DNA of 64,000 nt from a bacterium. Lineage in GTDB: Bacteria; CAIWAD01. The translations under genes were made by a program, and so were the position numbers. The DNA is taken from the NCBI GenBank assembly GCA_030429345.1, contig JAUIFJ010000016.1:28840-92839 (forward strand), given 5' to 3'. This document shows, piece by piece, positions 26,301 through 35,248 of the stretch. How positions within the stretch are numbered: position 1 is the stretch's first letter; every line of letters begins with the position of its first letter. A model generated the notes under the pieces. That model saw only the letters and a list, made by a program, of their open reading frames with translations, did no database searches and was not told the DNA's origin.

Positions 26301-28432
26301 ACATCGTCGAAGACGACCTGCAGGGAGGTCCAAGCTGCCTCATCGAAGACGCGGTCGTCGTTGATCAGGCCGTAGTACAGGGCCCGGTTGTCCGCGTTTC
26401 CGCTGGCGCTGACATTCGTTGTCGGGATCAGGCCGCTGCCCTCGAGCAGAAGCGGCCATTCCGAACTGTCGTTGAGCTCGACATTCTCCAGTGAGGGCGT
26501 ATCGGAAGCGTATACATGAATGTTATTGACGGCCTGTTCCACGATGCAGTGGGTCATCTGGGAAATCGTCGTGTCCGTGTCGCTCGAGTTGTTGAACTTC
26601 AATCCCGCCCAGCCGCCGATGCTGTCGTTGTCGGCGGTGAAGCGGATCGGCTCACCGGAGGTGCCGACGGCCACCAGGGAACCGGCATAGCTCGCATTCT
26701 CGGCGGTGTTGTTCCGCCCGATGTGCATTGTCGCCCCGCTGCGGAAGCGCAACTCGCTGCCCGCTGTGACCGTCAGCGCCGGACGGCCGCTTCCGTATAC
26801 CTCGACCTGGTCGAAGAGCAGGGGCAGGGACCAGTTCGCCAGGTCGCAGGTCCAGTCCTGCTGCAGGGCGCCCGTGTAGAGGCCGCGATTGTCCGGGTTT
26901 CCCGAGCCGCTGAGGGCGATGGGAGTGGGCAGGCTGGCTCCTTCCAGGTAGAGGGGCCATTCGCCGGAGTCGTTGAGAGACACGTGATCCAGGGTCGGCG
27001 CGGAAGTGGATCGCGACCAGATGCAGCGTACCGCCTTCTCGACCGTGCAGTACGACATGGAGGAGGCGGCCCCGTTGAAATCGCTTGCGTCGTTGAAACG
27101 GATCCCTTCCCAGCCTCCGCTCAGGTCGTTGTCCGCCGTGAAGAGCACGGGATCCATCAGCGTCCCCTGCACCTCCAGGCCTCCGCGGTATACATTGTGT
27201 ATGCTGTTGATGTAGCCGACATCCACCCGACTTCCGGGCAGGAAGCGCAATTCGCTGCCGGCCGCGATGGTCAGGGTCGGCACGGTGTTGTCGTAGATGC
27301 TGATGTTCCCGAAGACGACGGGCAGGGAGCTTGCTGCCACATCGATGGTCCGGTCCGCCCGGACCAGGCCGGTGTAGTACGCCCGATTGTCCGGGTTGCC
27401 GCTGGCGCTGACGCCGGAATTCCCCGGCAGGCCTGCGCCTTCCAGGTAGAGCGGCCATTCGCTCGAGTCGTTGAGCTCGACATCCTGCAGCACGGGTGTA
27501 TCACTGTCCTTTGCGTGGACATTCCGCACGGCCATCTCGACCACGCAATGCTCCAGCAGCGAAGTTGTTCCGTCGTAGTCGCTGGAATTGTTGAATCGAA
27601 GCCCGGTCCAGCCGCCGACGCTGTTGTCGTCGGCCGTGAAGGTGATCGGCTGGCCCGCCGTCCCCTGTGCCAGGAGCGAACCGGCAAAAGAGGCGCTTTC
27701 GCTTGCGTGGTCCCGGCCTACATCCATAACAGAACCCGGCAGGAAGCGCAGCTCGCTGCCCGGAGCAATGGTGACACGCGGATTGGCACTGCTGTAGATG
27801 CTCACGTCTCCGAAGACGAGTGGCAGGGGCCAGTTGACCGTATCGATCTCCAGGCTGTCCGTGATCACGCCGTCGTAGAGCACACGATTATCGGCATTGC
27901 CGGCAAGGCTCACGTTGCCCATGGTCAGCAGCGCGGCTCCGCTGAAATGCACGGGGTACTCACTGGCATCGTTCAGCTCGACATCCTGCATCACGGGCTG
28001 GTCCGAGCGAATGACCGTAACACAACGGACGGCTTTCTCGATCACGCAATGCTCAAGAGAGCTGCTGCTGCCGAGGTAGTCGCTGGCATCATTGAACTGG
28101 ATTCCTTCCCAGCCGCCGGACATGCCGTTGTCGGCGGTGAAGAGTACCGGATCCATCGCTGTCCCCTGGACATCCAGTTCGCCCCGATAGGCGCTGTGAA
28201 CGCCCGCGGAGTACCCGACATGCAGGGTCACGCCGGCCTGGCTGCGGACCTCTACGCCTGCTTCGACAGTCAGCACGGGAAGCGCGCTGCCATAGACAAA
28301 CAAGTCGCCCTCGAGGATGTAGGGACTGCCCGCAGGTCCCCATGTCGTATCCGTGGAAATCACTCCTCCGGGCACGAAGGTTTGCGCATGCGCCAGGGGG
28401 GCGAGGAGGCAGAACGCCAATAGTGCCTTCAT
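23315..28432 (-). CDS. Giant secreted beta-helix protein made of nine about 167-residue repeats
   Basis: A 1705-residue exported protein with a signal peptide (1-16, ending LAHA) and GGAG ten bases before the ATG. Nine repeats follow. Each contains a GGW-x-G-[IL]-[RKQ]-F-[NS] block, a SLEHCVIE/MTHCVVE strand, an LQDVELN block, a NPDNRALY block and a PGSELRFLPG block. This pattern is a right-handed parallel beta-helix. Odd repeats carry FNDASDY and DVGY...YRGGL; even repeats carry FNNSSD and IGRNN/VGRDH...FAG, so the real period is a two-repeat unit of about 1 kb. The C-terminal 200 residues hold a last beta-helix cap and a fibronectin-like part (IHVEWCPLIGATQYEL). No PNPFN tail is present, so the export route is unclear. 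Surface adhesion or a structural role is inference. Confidence 0.9.
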   Translation of the reverse strand: MKALLAFCLLAPLAHAQTFVPGGVISTDTTWGPAGSPYILEGDLFVYGSALPVLTVEAGVEVRSQAGVTLHVGYSAGVHSAYRGELDVQGTAMDPVLFTADNGMSGGWEGIQFNDASDYLGSSSSLEHCVIEKAVRCVTVIRSDQPVMQDVELNDASEYPVHFSGAALLTMGNVSLAGNADNRVLYDGVITDSLEIDTVNWPLPLVFGDVSIYSSANPRVTIAPGSELRFLPGSVMDVGRDHASESASFAGSLLAQGTAGQPITFTADDNSVGGWTGLRFNNSSDYDGTTSLLEHCVVEMAVRNVHAKDSDTPVLQDVELNDSSEWPLYLEGAGLPGNSGVSASGNPDNRAYYTGLVRADRTIDVAASSLPVVFGNISIYDNTVPTLTIAAGSELRFLPGSRVDVGYINSIHNVYRGGLEVQGTLMDPVLFTADNDLSGGWEGIRFNDASDFNGAASSMSYCTVEKAVRCIWSRSTSAPTLDHVSLNDSGEWPLYLEGASLPTPIALSGSGNPDNRGLYTGALQQDWTCDLANWSLPLLFDQVEVYGSGRPALTVTAGSELRFRSGATMHIGRNNTAENASYAGSLVAVGTSGEPIRFTADNDSIGGWAGLKFNNSSDTDTTISQMTHCIVEQAVNNIHVYASDTPSLENVELNDSSEWPLLLEGSGLIPTTNVSASGNADNRALYYGLINDDRVFDEAAWTSLQVVFDDVIIYGTSIPSLTILPGSELRFLPGSRLDVGYLNSLHSVYRGGLQVLGSGASPVLFTADNDSIGGWEGIRFNDASDYLGAASFMEHAVVEMAVRCLWSRYTSAPTLENVELNHSSEWPLYMEGASLPTPLNLGAAGNPDNRGLYQGLLGNDWFCDLANWSLPLLFDNTEVGGAARPVLELTAGSELRFRPGAAMHIGRNNNSENTSFAGALLAQGTEAEPILFTADNDSIGGWAGLKFNNSSDADTTASSMTHCVVERAVNNIHVYASDTPSLQDVELNDSSEWPLLLEGSGLIPSHNVSAAGNADNRALYFGLISDDRTFDASVWSSIPVVFSDVVIYDSSIPVLTILPGLELRFLPGTGLDVGYYASLHSIYRGGLDVQGSVLEPVRFTADNDSSGGWTGIRFNDASDYNGASSSMTHAVVEKAVRNITAKWTVYPALQDVELNDSSEWPLVMDGSSLLTASGLSAAGNPDNRALYRGQLLQSAVFDLAGWPMEVVFDETLVYGSAHPVLSLTPGSELRFLPGATLHIGGNNGSSSSSNLGMLAAQGTAIEPIRFTADNDSSGGWQGIRFNNSSDYADSSSTLNHCIVEQAVRGIEMVNTLTPTLEDVELNLNSERPLVLNGSGLPPAVGLSASGNGENRALCHGVLQDSATFDLPNFPLEVVFGDFYVYDSTVPLLVLEPGSELRFLDGTGCYIAYPGGLHNLYRGGMHAVGTAEAPIRFTADSGIPGSWDGLRFSDAADLGGSSSRLEHCIVEKAVTNLSLYDTMQPDTLLGVTVQEATGTGMLCHESTPLIAGCSFFDNDTGLRLENADSTVVGNDPSRSCAFLGNSVWNLYNHGPGNVGASHNAWCSPEGFTPEEMIYDQVDDPTKGLVDYLPVVAGTLLRASIAYLPDTQEIHVEWCPLIGATQYELHGSTETWFEPDGSTLIATTTDSWIDVPLASLPSLLGLRVVADLPETSALRSGNRCGEGRRYDGNGNFIPSHNLPLDGVQAGR
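23950..28330 (-). repeat. In-gene repeat array: nine copies of about 500 bp in alternating A/B types
   Basis: The DNA counterpart of the protein repeats. The tryptophan block GGW recurs nine times at a spacing of about 167 codons. Copies of the same type, for example the even ones around 25,600 and 26,600, share long near-identical stretches. Examples are the segments reading FADIG-like AENDSIGGWAGLKFN in translation and those around 25,500 and 26,500 coding HVYASDTPSL. Such similarity would favour recombination and assembly collapse. Confidence 0.8.
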
Positions 28433-29193
28433 AAAGAACTCCGATAGCTGTATGAAGCGGGCAAGGAATTCTGCCCGTCTGGTTGGAAGTGTGTTTGCTG
28501 CTGTCAGACGGAAATTGCAAGAACCAGGCCATGGGAGCTGTAGCCCTGGTCACACGAGAGCATTGAAAATGAACGGGATACCGAATCTGTTGGCGACCTG
28601 CATTTTCGCGCCCTGTTCAGTTTCCGACAATTGTTGCGGTGGACTACTTTCTGAATAGGGCAGGCAGTCTTCCGGGGGAAAAGGACGATCAATCGTAGTC
28701 GCCGTTAGATGCCTATAATAAAGGAAAGCCGCCCGGTTCGGGGCGGCTTTCGATTCACGCCTGTGGCGCTACTGTCGAAGTTGTGGTTCCGGTACGAATA
28801 CCAGTCTGGATCAGCAAAGATCCCCGAGTTGGCTGTACATAGTGGCTGGTCCTCCTCGGTTAATCCATGGGACAGTTCGGTCGGTACGCGTACAGGAGGA
28901 ATCTACTCCAGGACCGGATGCTCCGCAACCCTTTTCGTTCATGCCGTGGATTTCCTGGCGGGATGTATTCCCGTACTGGAGAATGAGCTTCTGCCAGGGG
29001 GGGGGGAGTGCTACGGATTCCCTGATTCTCTGCGTCTTGGATGAACCCTTGCAGAATCAGGCAGTTGCACCCTGGCCCTGGCTGCAGCAGGCGTGATCCA
29101 TGCTGTCTTTCGCTTCATCGCACAGCTTGTTCGGTACTTCGGGAAGAATGAAGTTGTTCCGGATCCTGCAGGTTCTGCAACTCTGGAGGTGAC
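28433..29193. other. 760-base intergenic region
   Basis: It lies between the divergent beta-helix gene (minus) and cadherin-like gene (plus). It contains a terminator-like hairpin at 28725-28750 and a G9 run at 28998-29006. I see no gene, tRNA or recognisable repeat. The short frames here have no ribosome-binding sites or domain signatures. Confidence 0.6.
28725..28750. terminator. Bidirectional terminator-like hairpin
   Basis: AAAGCCGCCC (28725-28734) pairs with GGGCGGCTTT (28741-28750) around a 6-base loop, with A and T flanks on the two sides. No gene ends here, so it may end an unannotated small transcript, or it may be a remnant. Confidence 0.6.
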
Positions 29194-31071
29194 ATGCCCG
29201 GCTTTTGGATCACCACCCTGCTCCTGCTTGGAAGCCTGTACCACGGGCTCCGGGCGGAAATCCAGCTCGACCTGGACCCTGCCGCGTTCGCGGGCGACGC
29301 CGTGCTACAAGCGGCGCAGGCCGACATCGGCACGCTTCCCGGAAGTGCCTGGTACGAGGCGGAACTCAGCGGTCCGAGCGGGTTTCCGCCCATGTATCAC
29401 CTGGTCTGGCCGCTCGATGACGTGATCCAGACTCCCACGCCGGTGCATGCCATTCGGCTGGAATACGGCTGCAGCGATTCGACGGTCGTCCTGGCGCCGA
29501 ACAGCCTGTACTATGTTCCCGGCCCGGCCGCTCCGCCTCTCGGACCGACCGGGCTGGGCCTCTTCGAGTGCTACATCCCGCATATCGATCCCGTTGCCGA
29601 CCAGCAGACCCTGGAAGAGACACCCCTGACGATCCTGATCACGGCCTGGTCCGCCTATGGCGACAGCCTGTGTTTCGAGGCGGGAGTGCCGGAGGGCGAT
29701 GTGCTGACGGAAATCCTGCCCGGCCCCGACGGGCAGAGCGCCTGGCTCACACTGACTCCCGACCCGGATTTCTATGGCTCGGCGACGATTCGTGTCACAG
29801 CCATCGATCCGGCAGGCTTCAGCGGGTCGATGGAGTTCCATTTGATGGTCGAGAACCTGAACGATCCGCCGGGTCCCTTCGAGCTGCAGTCACCGTCCGA
29901 TGGTGAAGTGATCCAGACCGACGAGGTCTTCATGGTCTGGACCCGCTCCGTCGACCCGGACCCGATTCCCGTGTTCTATACCCTCTTCCTGTCGAACAGC
30001 CCGGAGGATCTGTTGGAGCATCCTGTCGCGGATTCGCTGCGCTGGTGGTTCCACTGGCATTGGGTGGATGGAGCGGGTCCCTGGTACTGGACGGTGCGCG
30101 CGACGGATTCGGAAGGCGTGCAGGTTTACGCGGACCAGTCCTTCGTCTTCGGCACACACGAGGATCCGGTGTTCAGCGGCGATTGCGAGCAGGATTTCGG
30201 ACCCGAAGCCGCGGTGATTCCCGACGACACGCCCCAGGATGTCGTCCTGCCGCCGGAGGCGCCACCCGGAACGGCCAGCGGCTGGGATCTTCAGGCCGTA
30301 TACGCCGAGTACAATTTCTTCACGGATGCCCTGTACATCGGACTGGATTTCAGCGGCCAGGCCGGCGACGCGGACGGAGGGGGAGACCCCGACTCGACGG
30401 AGCCCTGGCTCGCGGCCATGGGAGGCACGGACCGCGCCGGGCTCGCGGGAAGCGAGGCGATCTGCGTGGCTCTGGACACGAACGAGGACGGATCTCCCGA
30501 CCTGATCGCCGGAGTAGGCGAGGGAACGGATGCATCCGGCTACCAGGTGGCTCACGCAACGGGGATCGACCTGCCCGTTTCCTTTGGCGACCCCTGGCCC
30601 TCGGTTCAGGGCGCGCATGCCCTGGGACCCGATTTCGAAGTCGCATTTCTCCACTATCGCGAAGTCCTGGATCCCTGGGACTGGAATTCGTGCTTCCAGC
30701 TCTACGCCTACGCGGGCAGCCAGGAAGACGCTGGCATCGGGGAAGACCTGTTCTCGACACGCATCTGCCTGGACCTCTACCCGACCGCGGAGGCAGAAGA
30801 CCGGCCCCACTCCTTCGGCCTGCTGCAGAATTATCCCAATCCCTTCAATCCGCGGACCCTGATTCCCATCGTGATCCAGGAAACGGGTCCGGTGCGGGTC
30901 GTCGTCCACGATGCCGCGGGCAGGCTGGTTGCCGTACTCTTCGATGGCCTGCTCGCCGCCGGCAGGCACGAGCTGAGCTTCGACGGAACGGCCTGCGCCA
31001 GCGGCCTCTACTTCGTCAGCCTGGAAGCGGAAGGACGGCGTGACACACGCAAGATGCTCCTGCTGCGCTAG
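29194..31071 (+). CDS. Secreted cadherin-like protein with type IX sorting tail
   Basis: A 625-residue exported protein with a signal peptide (1-21) and a GGAGGTGAC ribosome site. Residues about 125-225 include a cadherin-like/big tandem repeat end (LTLTPDPDFYGSATIRVTAIDPAGFSGSMEFHLMVENLNDPP). A fibronectin-like segment follows (about 230-325), then a domain around 330-530 with an EF-hand-like DTNEDGSPDL loop. The sorting tail occupies about 543-625 (NYPNPFNPRTLIPI, VVHDAAGRLV, GRHELSFDGTACASGLYFV, KMLLLR). Secretion through the outer membrane by a type IX system is inferred from the tail; no such genes are in the window. Confidence 0.85.
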   Translation: MPGFWITTLLLLGSLYHGLRAEIQLDLDPAAFAGDAVLQAAQADIGTLPGSAWYEAELSGPSGFPPMYHLVWPLDDVIQTPTPVHAIRLEYGCSDSTVVLAPNSLYYVPGPAAPPLGPTGLGLFECYIPHIDPVADQQTLEETPLTILITAWSAYGDSLCFEAGVPEGDVLTEILPGPDGQSAWLTLTPDPDFYGSATIRVTAIDPAGFSGSMEFHLMVENLNDPPGPFELQSPSDGEVIQTDEVFMVWTRSVDPDPIPVFYTLFLSNSPEDLLEHPVADSLRWWFHWHWVDGAGPWYWTVRATDSEGVQVYADQSFVFGTHEDPVFSGDCEQDFGPEAAVIPDDTPQDVVLPPEAPPGTASGWDLQAVYAEYNFFTDALYIGLDFSGQAGDADGGGDPDSTEPWLAAMGGTDRAGLAGSEAICVALDTNEDGSPDLIAGVGEGTDASGYQVAHATGIDLPVSFGDPWPSVQGAHALGPDFEVAFLHYREVLDPWDWNSCFQLYAYAGSQEDAGIGEDLFSTRICLDLYPTAEAEDRPHSFGLLQNYPNPFNPRTLIPIVIQETGPVRVVVHDAAGRLVAVLFDGLLAAGRHELSFDGTACASGLYFVSLEAEGRRDTRKMLLLR

Positions 31072-31215
31072 CCTGTTGCGGGCGGGAATCCGCTCCGGCC
31101 ACCGAAGTTTCCGAGGGAGCTTTGAGCATTTGAAGCCTGCGCGTTGCCTGCCATCTTGCCGCTGACCCTTCGCGCCTGTCCAGGAACGGGACGGCAACAA
31201 ACTGGCGGATGAATT

Positions 31216-34200
31216 ATGTACAGATACCTCTTGGTCCTGCTGGGCTTCAGCCTGCTGGCGCAGGCGGAATTGATTCCCCTGCAACCAGCGACCCCCAGCG
31301 CGATTCTGGAACTAGACAGGCCCCAGCCCTCCCGCGCCTGGTTGGCCTTTCACAAGGAACATTCCGATTGGCGCATCGCAGACTGGGATCATCTGCGCCC
31401 CTATCCCCACCGGGCACACGGCCGGCTGGCTCTGGGACAGGAAGCGTTGCGCGACGAGTACAGCCTGGATCAGCGCCTGCGTTCCCTCATGCGCAAGCAT
31501 GCCGGACTGTTCCCGCATCCCGATGAGCTGAAGCTGGAGTACGCGCAAAAGCACGGCGCCGTGTGGTACATACGTTACGGCCAAGTGCTCAATGGCCTTT
31601 CTGTGATCGGAGCGCCGACGGAATTCCGCGTACACGAGAACGGCAACCTGGTGCTCTTCGGCAGCGACGCCCTGCCTGCAGTCGATATTCCCCGAGCCGC
31701 GCTTGACAGGCAGAATCTGCAGGGGATCCTGCAGCGACTCGTCGAGCATTCGATCCCGGGTGCGCGAGTCGGGATGGAGGAGGCCCCGGCCCTGCTGCCG
31801 GTCTACCGGAACGGCGCGCTGCGGCCGGAACCGGTCTTCGGAGCGCGAATCACTGGCGCGGACGCCCGCGAGCACTGGCGCGTCTACCTCTCGGCAATCG
31901 ATGGTGCCCTGGTGCAGGCATGGAACCGCGTGCGCCATGTGCTTGTCGAAGGACAGATCGACTGCCTGGTCGAGCCCGAGGCGCCCTGGCAGTCGCCCGT
32001 GCCCTGGCCCCTTGCCCATGCCCAGATCCATGTAGACGGAGTGCCCGGGCTGTGCGACGCCGAAGGGCAGTTCGCGATCGAGGTGCCCGGAGGTGGCCCC
32101 TGGACACTCAGCGGAATCATGGCCGGCGCCTTCGCCAGCGTCAACCGGGTGGACGGCCCTTCATCCACCTTCAGCCGGACGATCACGGCCAGCGGGGAGA
32201 GCTTCGTGATCGGTCAGGAGGACGCGCTGATCGAGGAGCGCGACGCCTACCTGCACACCGACGCGGCCTACCGCTTCGTCAAGGGGCTGGATCCCTCATT
32301 CACCGGGCTGGATACGCCGCTGCCCGTCAACATCAACATCGACAACTTCTGCGACGCCTTCTGGGACGGCAGCAGCATCAACTTCTACCTGGAAGGCAAC
32401 GACTGTCCCAACACGGCCCGTGTTCCCGGCATCGTGTATCACGAGTACGGGCACGCCGTCAACGATCGCCAGTACGAGCAGGCCGGTGTCCAGGGCGGCA
32501 TGGCGAACGGCACGCTCCACGAAGGGCTCTCGGACGTGCTGACGGCCATGATGATGGATGTCTCCGGCATCGCCCCGGGCTGGTTCCTGCGGGACCTGCA
32601 GAACAGCCTGGTCTACCCGCAGGACATCACCAACCAGGTGCATCACGACGGCACGATCCTCGGCGGCGCGCTTTGGGACCTGCGCCAGGCAATCGGCCTG
32701 GAGGCCGTTTCCCTGCTGCATCACATGGCGCGCTGGGGGACCCCGGACGACTGGGACACGGGCCGCGCCTTTTTCGACTACTACCAGGAGCTGCTGGTTG
32801 CCGACGACGACAACGGAGACCTCTCCGACGGCACGCCGCGCTTCAACGAGATCGACGCCGCCTTCAACGCCCACGGCATCGGCAGCGTGCTCTCCTGGAT
32901 CGGGCTGGACTTCCGCTTTCCGGAGCCGGAGCTCTTCCTGCCGCCCGGTCAGAACGCGGAAATCCGCATTCACCTGGAGGCGCCGGCCTCGCTGCCGCAG
33001 ACCAGCGTCAGCCTTCACTATGTCTTCGAAGGAGAAGAGGAGCAGAGTGTCGATATGCAGCCGCAGGGAGCCGGGTTGTGGATCGCCAGCCTGCCAGGCC
33101 GGCCGGAAGGGCAGCAGGTCGAGTATTACGCCGTGCTGCATAGCGCCTCCGACAGCCTCTTCCACGCTCCGGGCGGCGCTCCGGAGACCGTGTTGCACAG
33201 CTACTTTCGCGAGGTCACGCCGCAGATCATGGACTTCGAATCCGGAGACGGCGGCGGAATCGGCGAGGGCAGTTGGGCCTGGGGAGCGGTCACGGCCGGG
33301 CCGGACAGCGCGGCCAGCGGCGACCTGTGCTGGGGCACGGATCTGGACGCAGACTACCCCAGCGCTGTCTGGGAAGGCCTCGAGTTCCCGGCGCGCACGG
33401 TGAGCGCGGAATGGGGCGCGGCGCTGGGACTCAGCCACTGGCGCCGGCTGCAGGAAGGCGACGGCGTCAACCTGGAAGTTTCCGTAAACGGCGGGGAGTT
33501 CCTTCCGCTGCCGCCAATGACAGGCTACGACTTCACCACGGACGGCCTCAATGTGAGACCCGAGCAGCCTGCCTGGAGCGGCCTCGCGCCGTCCTGGCGC
33601 CGCGCCTGGTTCGATCTGTCTGGAGTTGTATCACAGGGTTCCACCGTCGCCCTGCGTTTCAACCTGATGACGACCGAGCAGGACAGCGATGCCGGCTGGT
33701 TCCTCGACGACCTGGCCTGGGTCGGCTTCGAGCCGGAAACCCTGATGGAACACGACCCTCTGCCCGATTCCCAGGATAGCGGGCAGGAAAGCTTCCTCGT
33801 GCTCGCTTCCCTGCCGGAGGATATCACGCCGGAGACCTTCACGCTGAGCTGGCGCGCGGGCGGGGGACCTATCCAGGAATCGGCCATGTTCATGGACCAG
33901 CAGCCCGGGCAGTGGCAGGGCACGATTGCCGGCCCCTTCGACAACCAGCTGGTGGAGTACCGCCTGGATGCCTGGTGGGAAGAAGAGCACGCGGGACACC
34001 CGGCGAACCTGGACGAATGGCACAGTTTCTTCGTCGGCGAGGACCTGCTTCCGCCACAGGTAGAGTTCCTCCAGGCGCCCTTCGACGTGATCGGTCCCTC
34101 GGCGAGCTTCCGCGTGCGCGCCCTGGCCACGGATGCCTCCAGCATCGAACAGGTTTTCCTGGACTGGCGCGTTCCCGGCGGCGAGTGGGAGTTCTGGGGC

Positions 34201-35088
34201 CTGCAAGGGTCCGGGAACGGAGAGTGGCAAGGGCTCGTCTACCTTCATGAGCCCACCGGCAGTGTCGAGTGCCGTCTACGGGCGGTCGACGCCTCGCCGG
34301 CGCACAATGTCGGCACCAGCGAGGAGCTGGAAATCCAGCTAGGCGGTTATCAGCGGGTAGACCGGTTTTCCGATCCCGCGCTCGCGGACTGGCAGCTGGA
34401 AGGCGACTGGGCCGTGCAGGGCAGCCTGGTCTACGATGGCGACTACGCCCTCGGAACGGGCATCGAGGAGGGCCCGCCGGCCTTTGCCGACTGGAGCGCC
34501 CGCTGGAACGGCCGCCTGGACCTGGAGTACGTCGAGGCCGCCCGGCTGCGTTTTGCCGTGCATCACGAATTCGTGCGGGACGACCGGGTGTTGCTCGAGC
34601 TCAGCCCGGACGGCCAGGACTGGACAGAGATTTTCGACCTGCACGACATCAGCGCCAACTGGCAGGTCTACACACTGGACCTGGAAGACTGGCTGGGAGA
34701 GCCCTCGGTCGAGCTGCGTTTCCGCATGCTGGCCGACAGCATGGGCGGCAACGGCAACGGCTTTGCCGTCGACGCCATCGAGGTGCTGGGCCCGGACACG
34801 GAGATCGCCCCCAGCCGTGTCCTGCCCGTTGAGCCGAGTCTGCGGGCCTGGCCCAATCCCTTCAATCCTGTGACACGCATCGCTTTTTCGCTTCCGGCGG
34901 CTTCAGCCGTACGGCTCGATCTCTACAGCCTGGACGGGGCCCTCGTGCACCGGCTGGCGGAAGGGCGATTGGCGGCAGGCAGGCACCAGGCTGTCCTGGA
35001 CGGAAGCGGACTGGCTGCCGGCGTCTACATCTGCAGCCTGCGGGCGGGGGACAAGCGGCGAAGCATCCGCCTGCTTCTCCTGAAGTGA
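31216..35088 (+). CDS. Secreted M36/fungalysin-like zinc metallopeptidase with sorting tail
   Basis: A 1290-residue precursor with a signal peptide (1-17) and an FTP-type inhibitory prodomain (about 45-250). The zinc site has HEYGH (409-413) and a likely third ligand Glu436 in TLHEGLSDVLTA, the gluzincin layout of M4/M36 peptidases. After the catalytic domain (to about 560) come several beta-sandwich domains, including jelly-roll-like segments around 670-840 and 1040-1190. A sorting tail follows (about 1208-1290: WPNPFNPVTRIAFSL, GRHQAVLDGSGLAAGVYI, SIRLLLLK). It should be secreted and self-process outside the cell. It is one of the longest genes here and uses strongly GC-biased codons. Confidence 0.88.
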   Translation: MYRYLLVLLGFSLLAQAELIPLQPATPSAILELDRPQPSRAWLAFHKEHSDWRIADWDHLRPYPHRAHGRLALGQEALRDEYSLDQRLRSLMRKHAGLFPHPDELKLEYAQKHGAVWYIRYGQVLNGLSVIGAPTEFRVHENGNLVLFGSDALPAVDIPRAALDRQNLQGILQRLVEHSIPGARVGMEEAPALLPVYRNGALRPEPVFGARITGADAREHWRVYLSAIDGALVQAWNRVRHVLVEGQIDCLVEPEAPWQSPVPWPLAHAQIHVDGVPGLCDAEGQFAIEVPGGGPWTLSGIMAGAFASVNRVDGPSSTFSRTITASGESFVIGQEDALIEERDAYLHTDAAYRFVKGLDPSFTGLDTPLPVNINIDNFCDAFWDGSSINFYLEGNDCPNTARVPGIVYHEYGHAVNDRQYEQAGVQGGMANGTLHEGLSDVLTAMMMDVSGIAPGWFLRDLQNSLVYPQDITNQVHHDGTILGGALWDLRQAIGLEAVSLLHHMARWGTPDDWDTGRAFFDYYQELLVADDDNGDLSDGTPRFNEIDAAFNAHGIGSVLSWIGLDFRFPEPELFLPPGQNAEIRIHLEAPASLPQTSVSLHYVFEGEEEQSVDMQPQGAGLWIASLPGRPEGQQVEYYAVLHSASDSLFHAPGGAPETVLHSYFREVTPQIMDFESGDGGGIGEGSWAWGAVTAGPDSAASGDLCWGTDLDADYPSAVWEGLEFPARTVSAEWGAALGLSHWRRLQEGDGVNLEVSVNGGEFLPLPPMTGYDFTTDGLNVRPEQPAWSGLAPSWRRAWFDLSGVVSQGSTVALRFNLMTTEQDSDAGWFLDDLAWVGFEPETLMEHDPLPDSQDSGQESFLVLASLPEDITPETFTLSWRAGGGPIQESAMFMDQQPGQWQGTIAGPFDNQLVEYRLDAWWEEEHAGHPANLDEWHSFFVGEDLLPPQVEFLQAPFDVIGPSASFRVRALATDASSIEQVFLDWRVPGGEWEFWGLQGSGNGEWQGLVYLHEPTGSVECRLRAVDASPAHNVGTSEELEIQLGGYQRVDRFSDPALADWQLEGDWAVQGSLVYDGDYALGTGIEEGPPAFADWSARWNGRLDLEYVEAARLRFAVHHEFVRDDRVLLELSPDGQDWTEIFDLHDISANWQVYTLDLEDWLGEPSVELRFRMLADSMGGNGNGFAVDAIEVLGPDTEIAPSRVLPVEPSLRAWPNPFNPVTRIAFSLPAASAVRLDLYSLDGALVHRLAEGRLAAGRHQAVLDGSGLAAGVYICSLRAGDKRRSIRLLLLK

Positions 35089-35093
35089 TGCAC

Positions 35094-35130
35094 GAAAGAA
35101 AAGCCCCGCGGCCGGACCGGCCGCGGGGCT
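35094..35130 (-). terminator. Intrinsic terminator between convergent genes
   Basis: A perfect 13-bp stem (35102-35114 with 35118-35130, loop GAC) is followed on the minus strand by TTTTCTTTC. It can end transcription of the lipoprotein gene coming from the right, and the stem may also stop the peptidase transcript. Confidence 0.8.
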
Positions 35131-35248
35131 CATGTTCTGACCCTGGTAGGGATGGAAAATCAAGCTTCCCGGCCGCTCGTCCAGCAGCTGTTCGAAGCAG
35201 CCGCCCGCGGCGTTCAGCGGATCCGTGCAGTTGGTGGTTCTGATTCCC

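Noticed and set aside
25163-28423. Long plus-strand frames (443 and 635 codons) across the beta-helix gene
   Set aside because: They are antisense to a clear repeat protein. Their translations are low-complexity reflections of GC-rich codons and lack start signals.
29890-31284. 464-codon minus-strand frame opposite the cadherin-like gene
   Set aside because: It is a shadow of a well-supported plus-strand gene with signal peptide and sorting tail.
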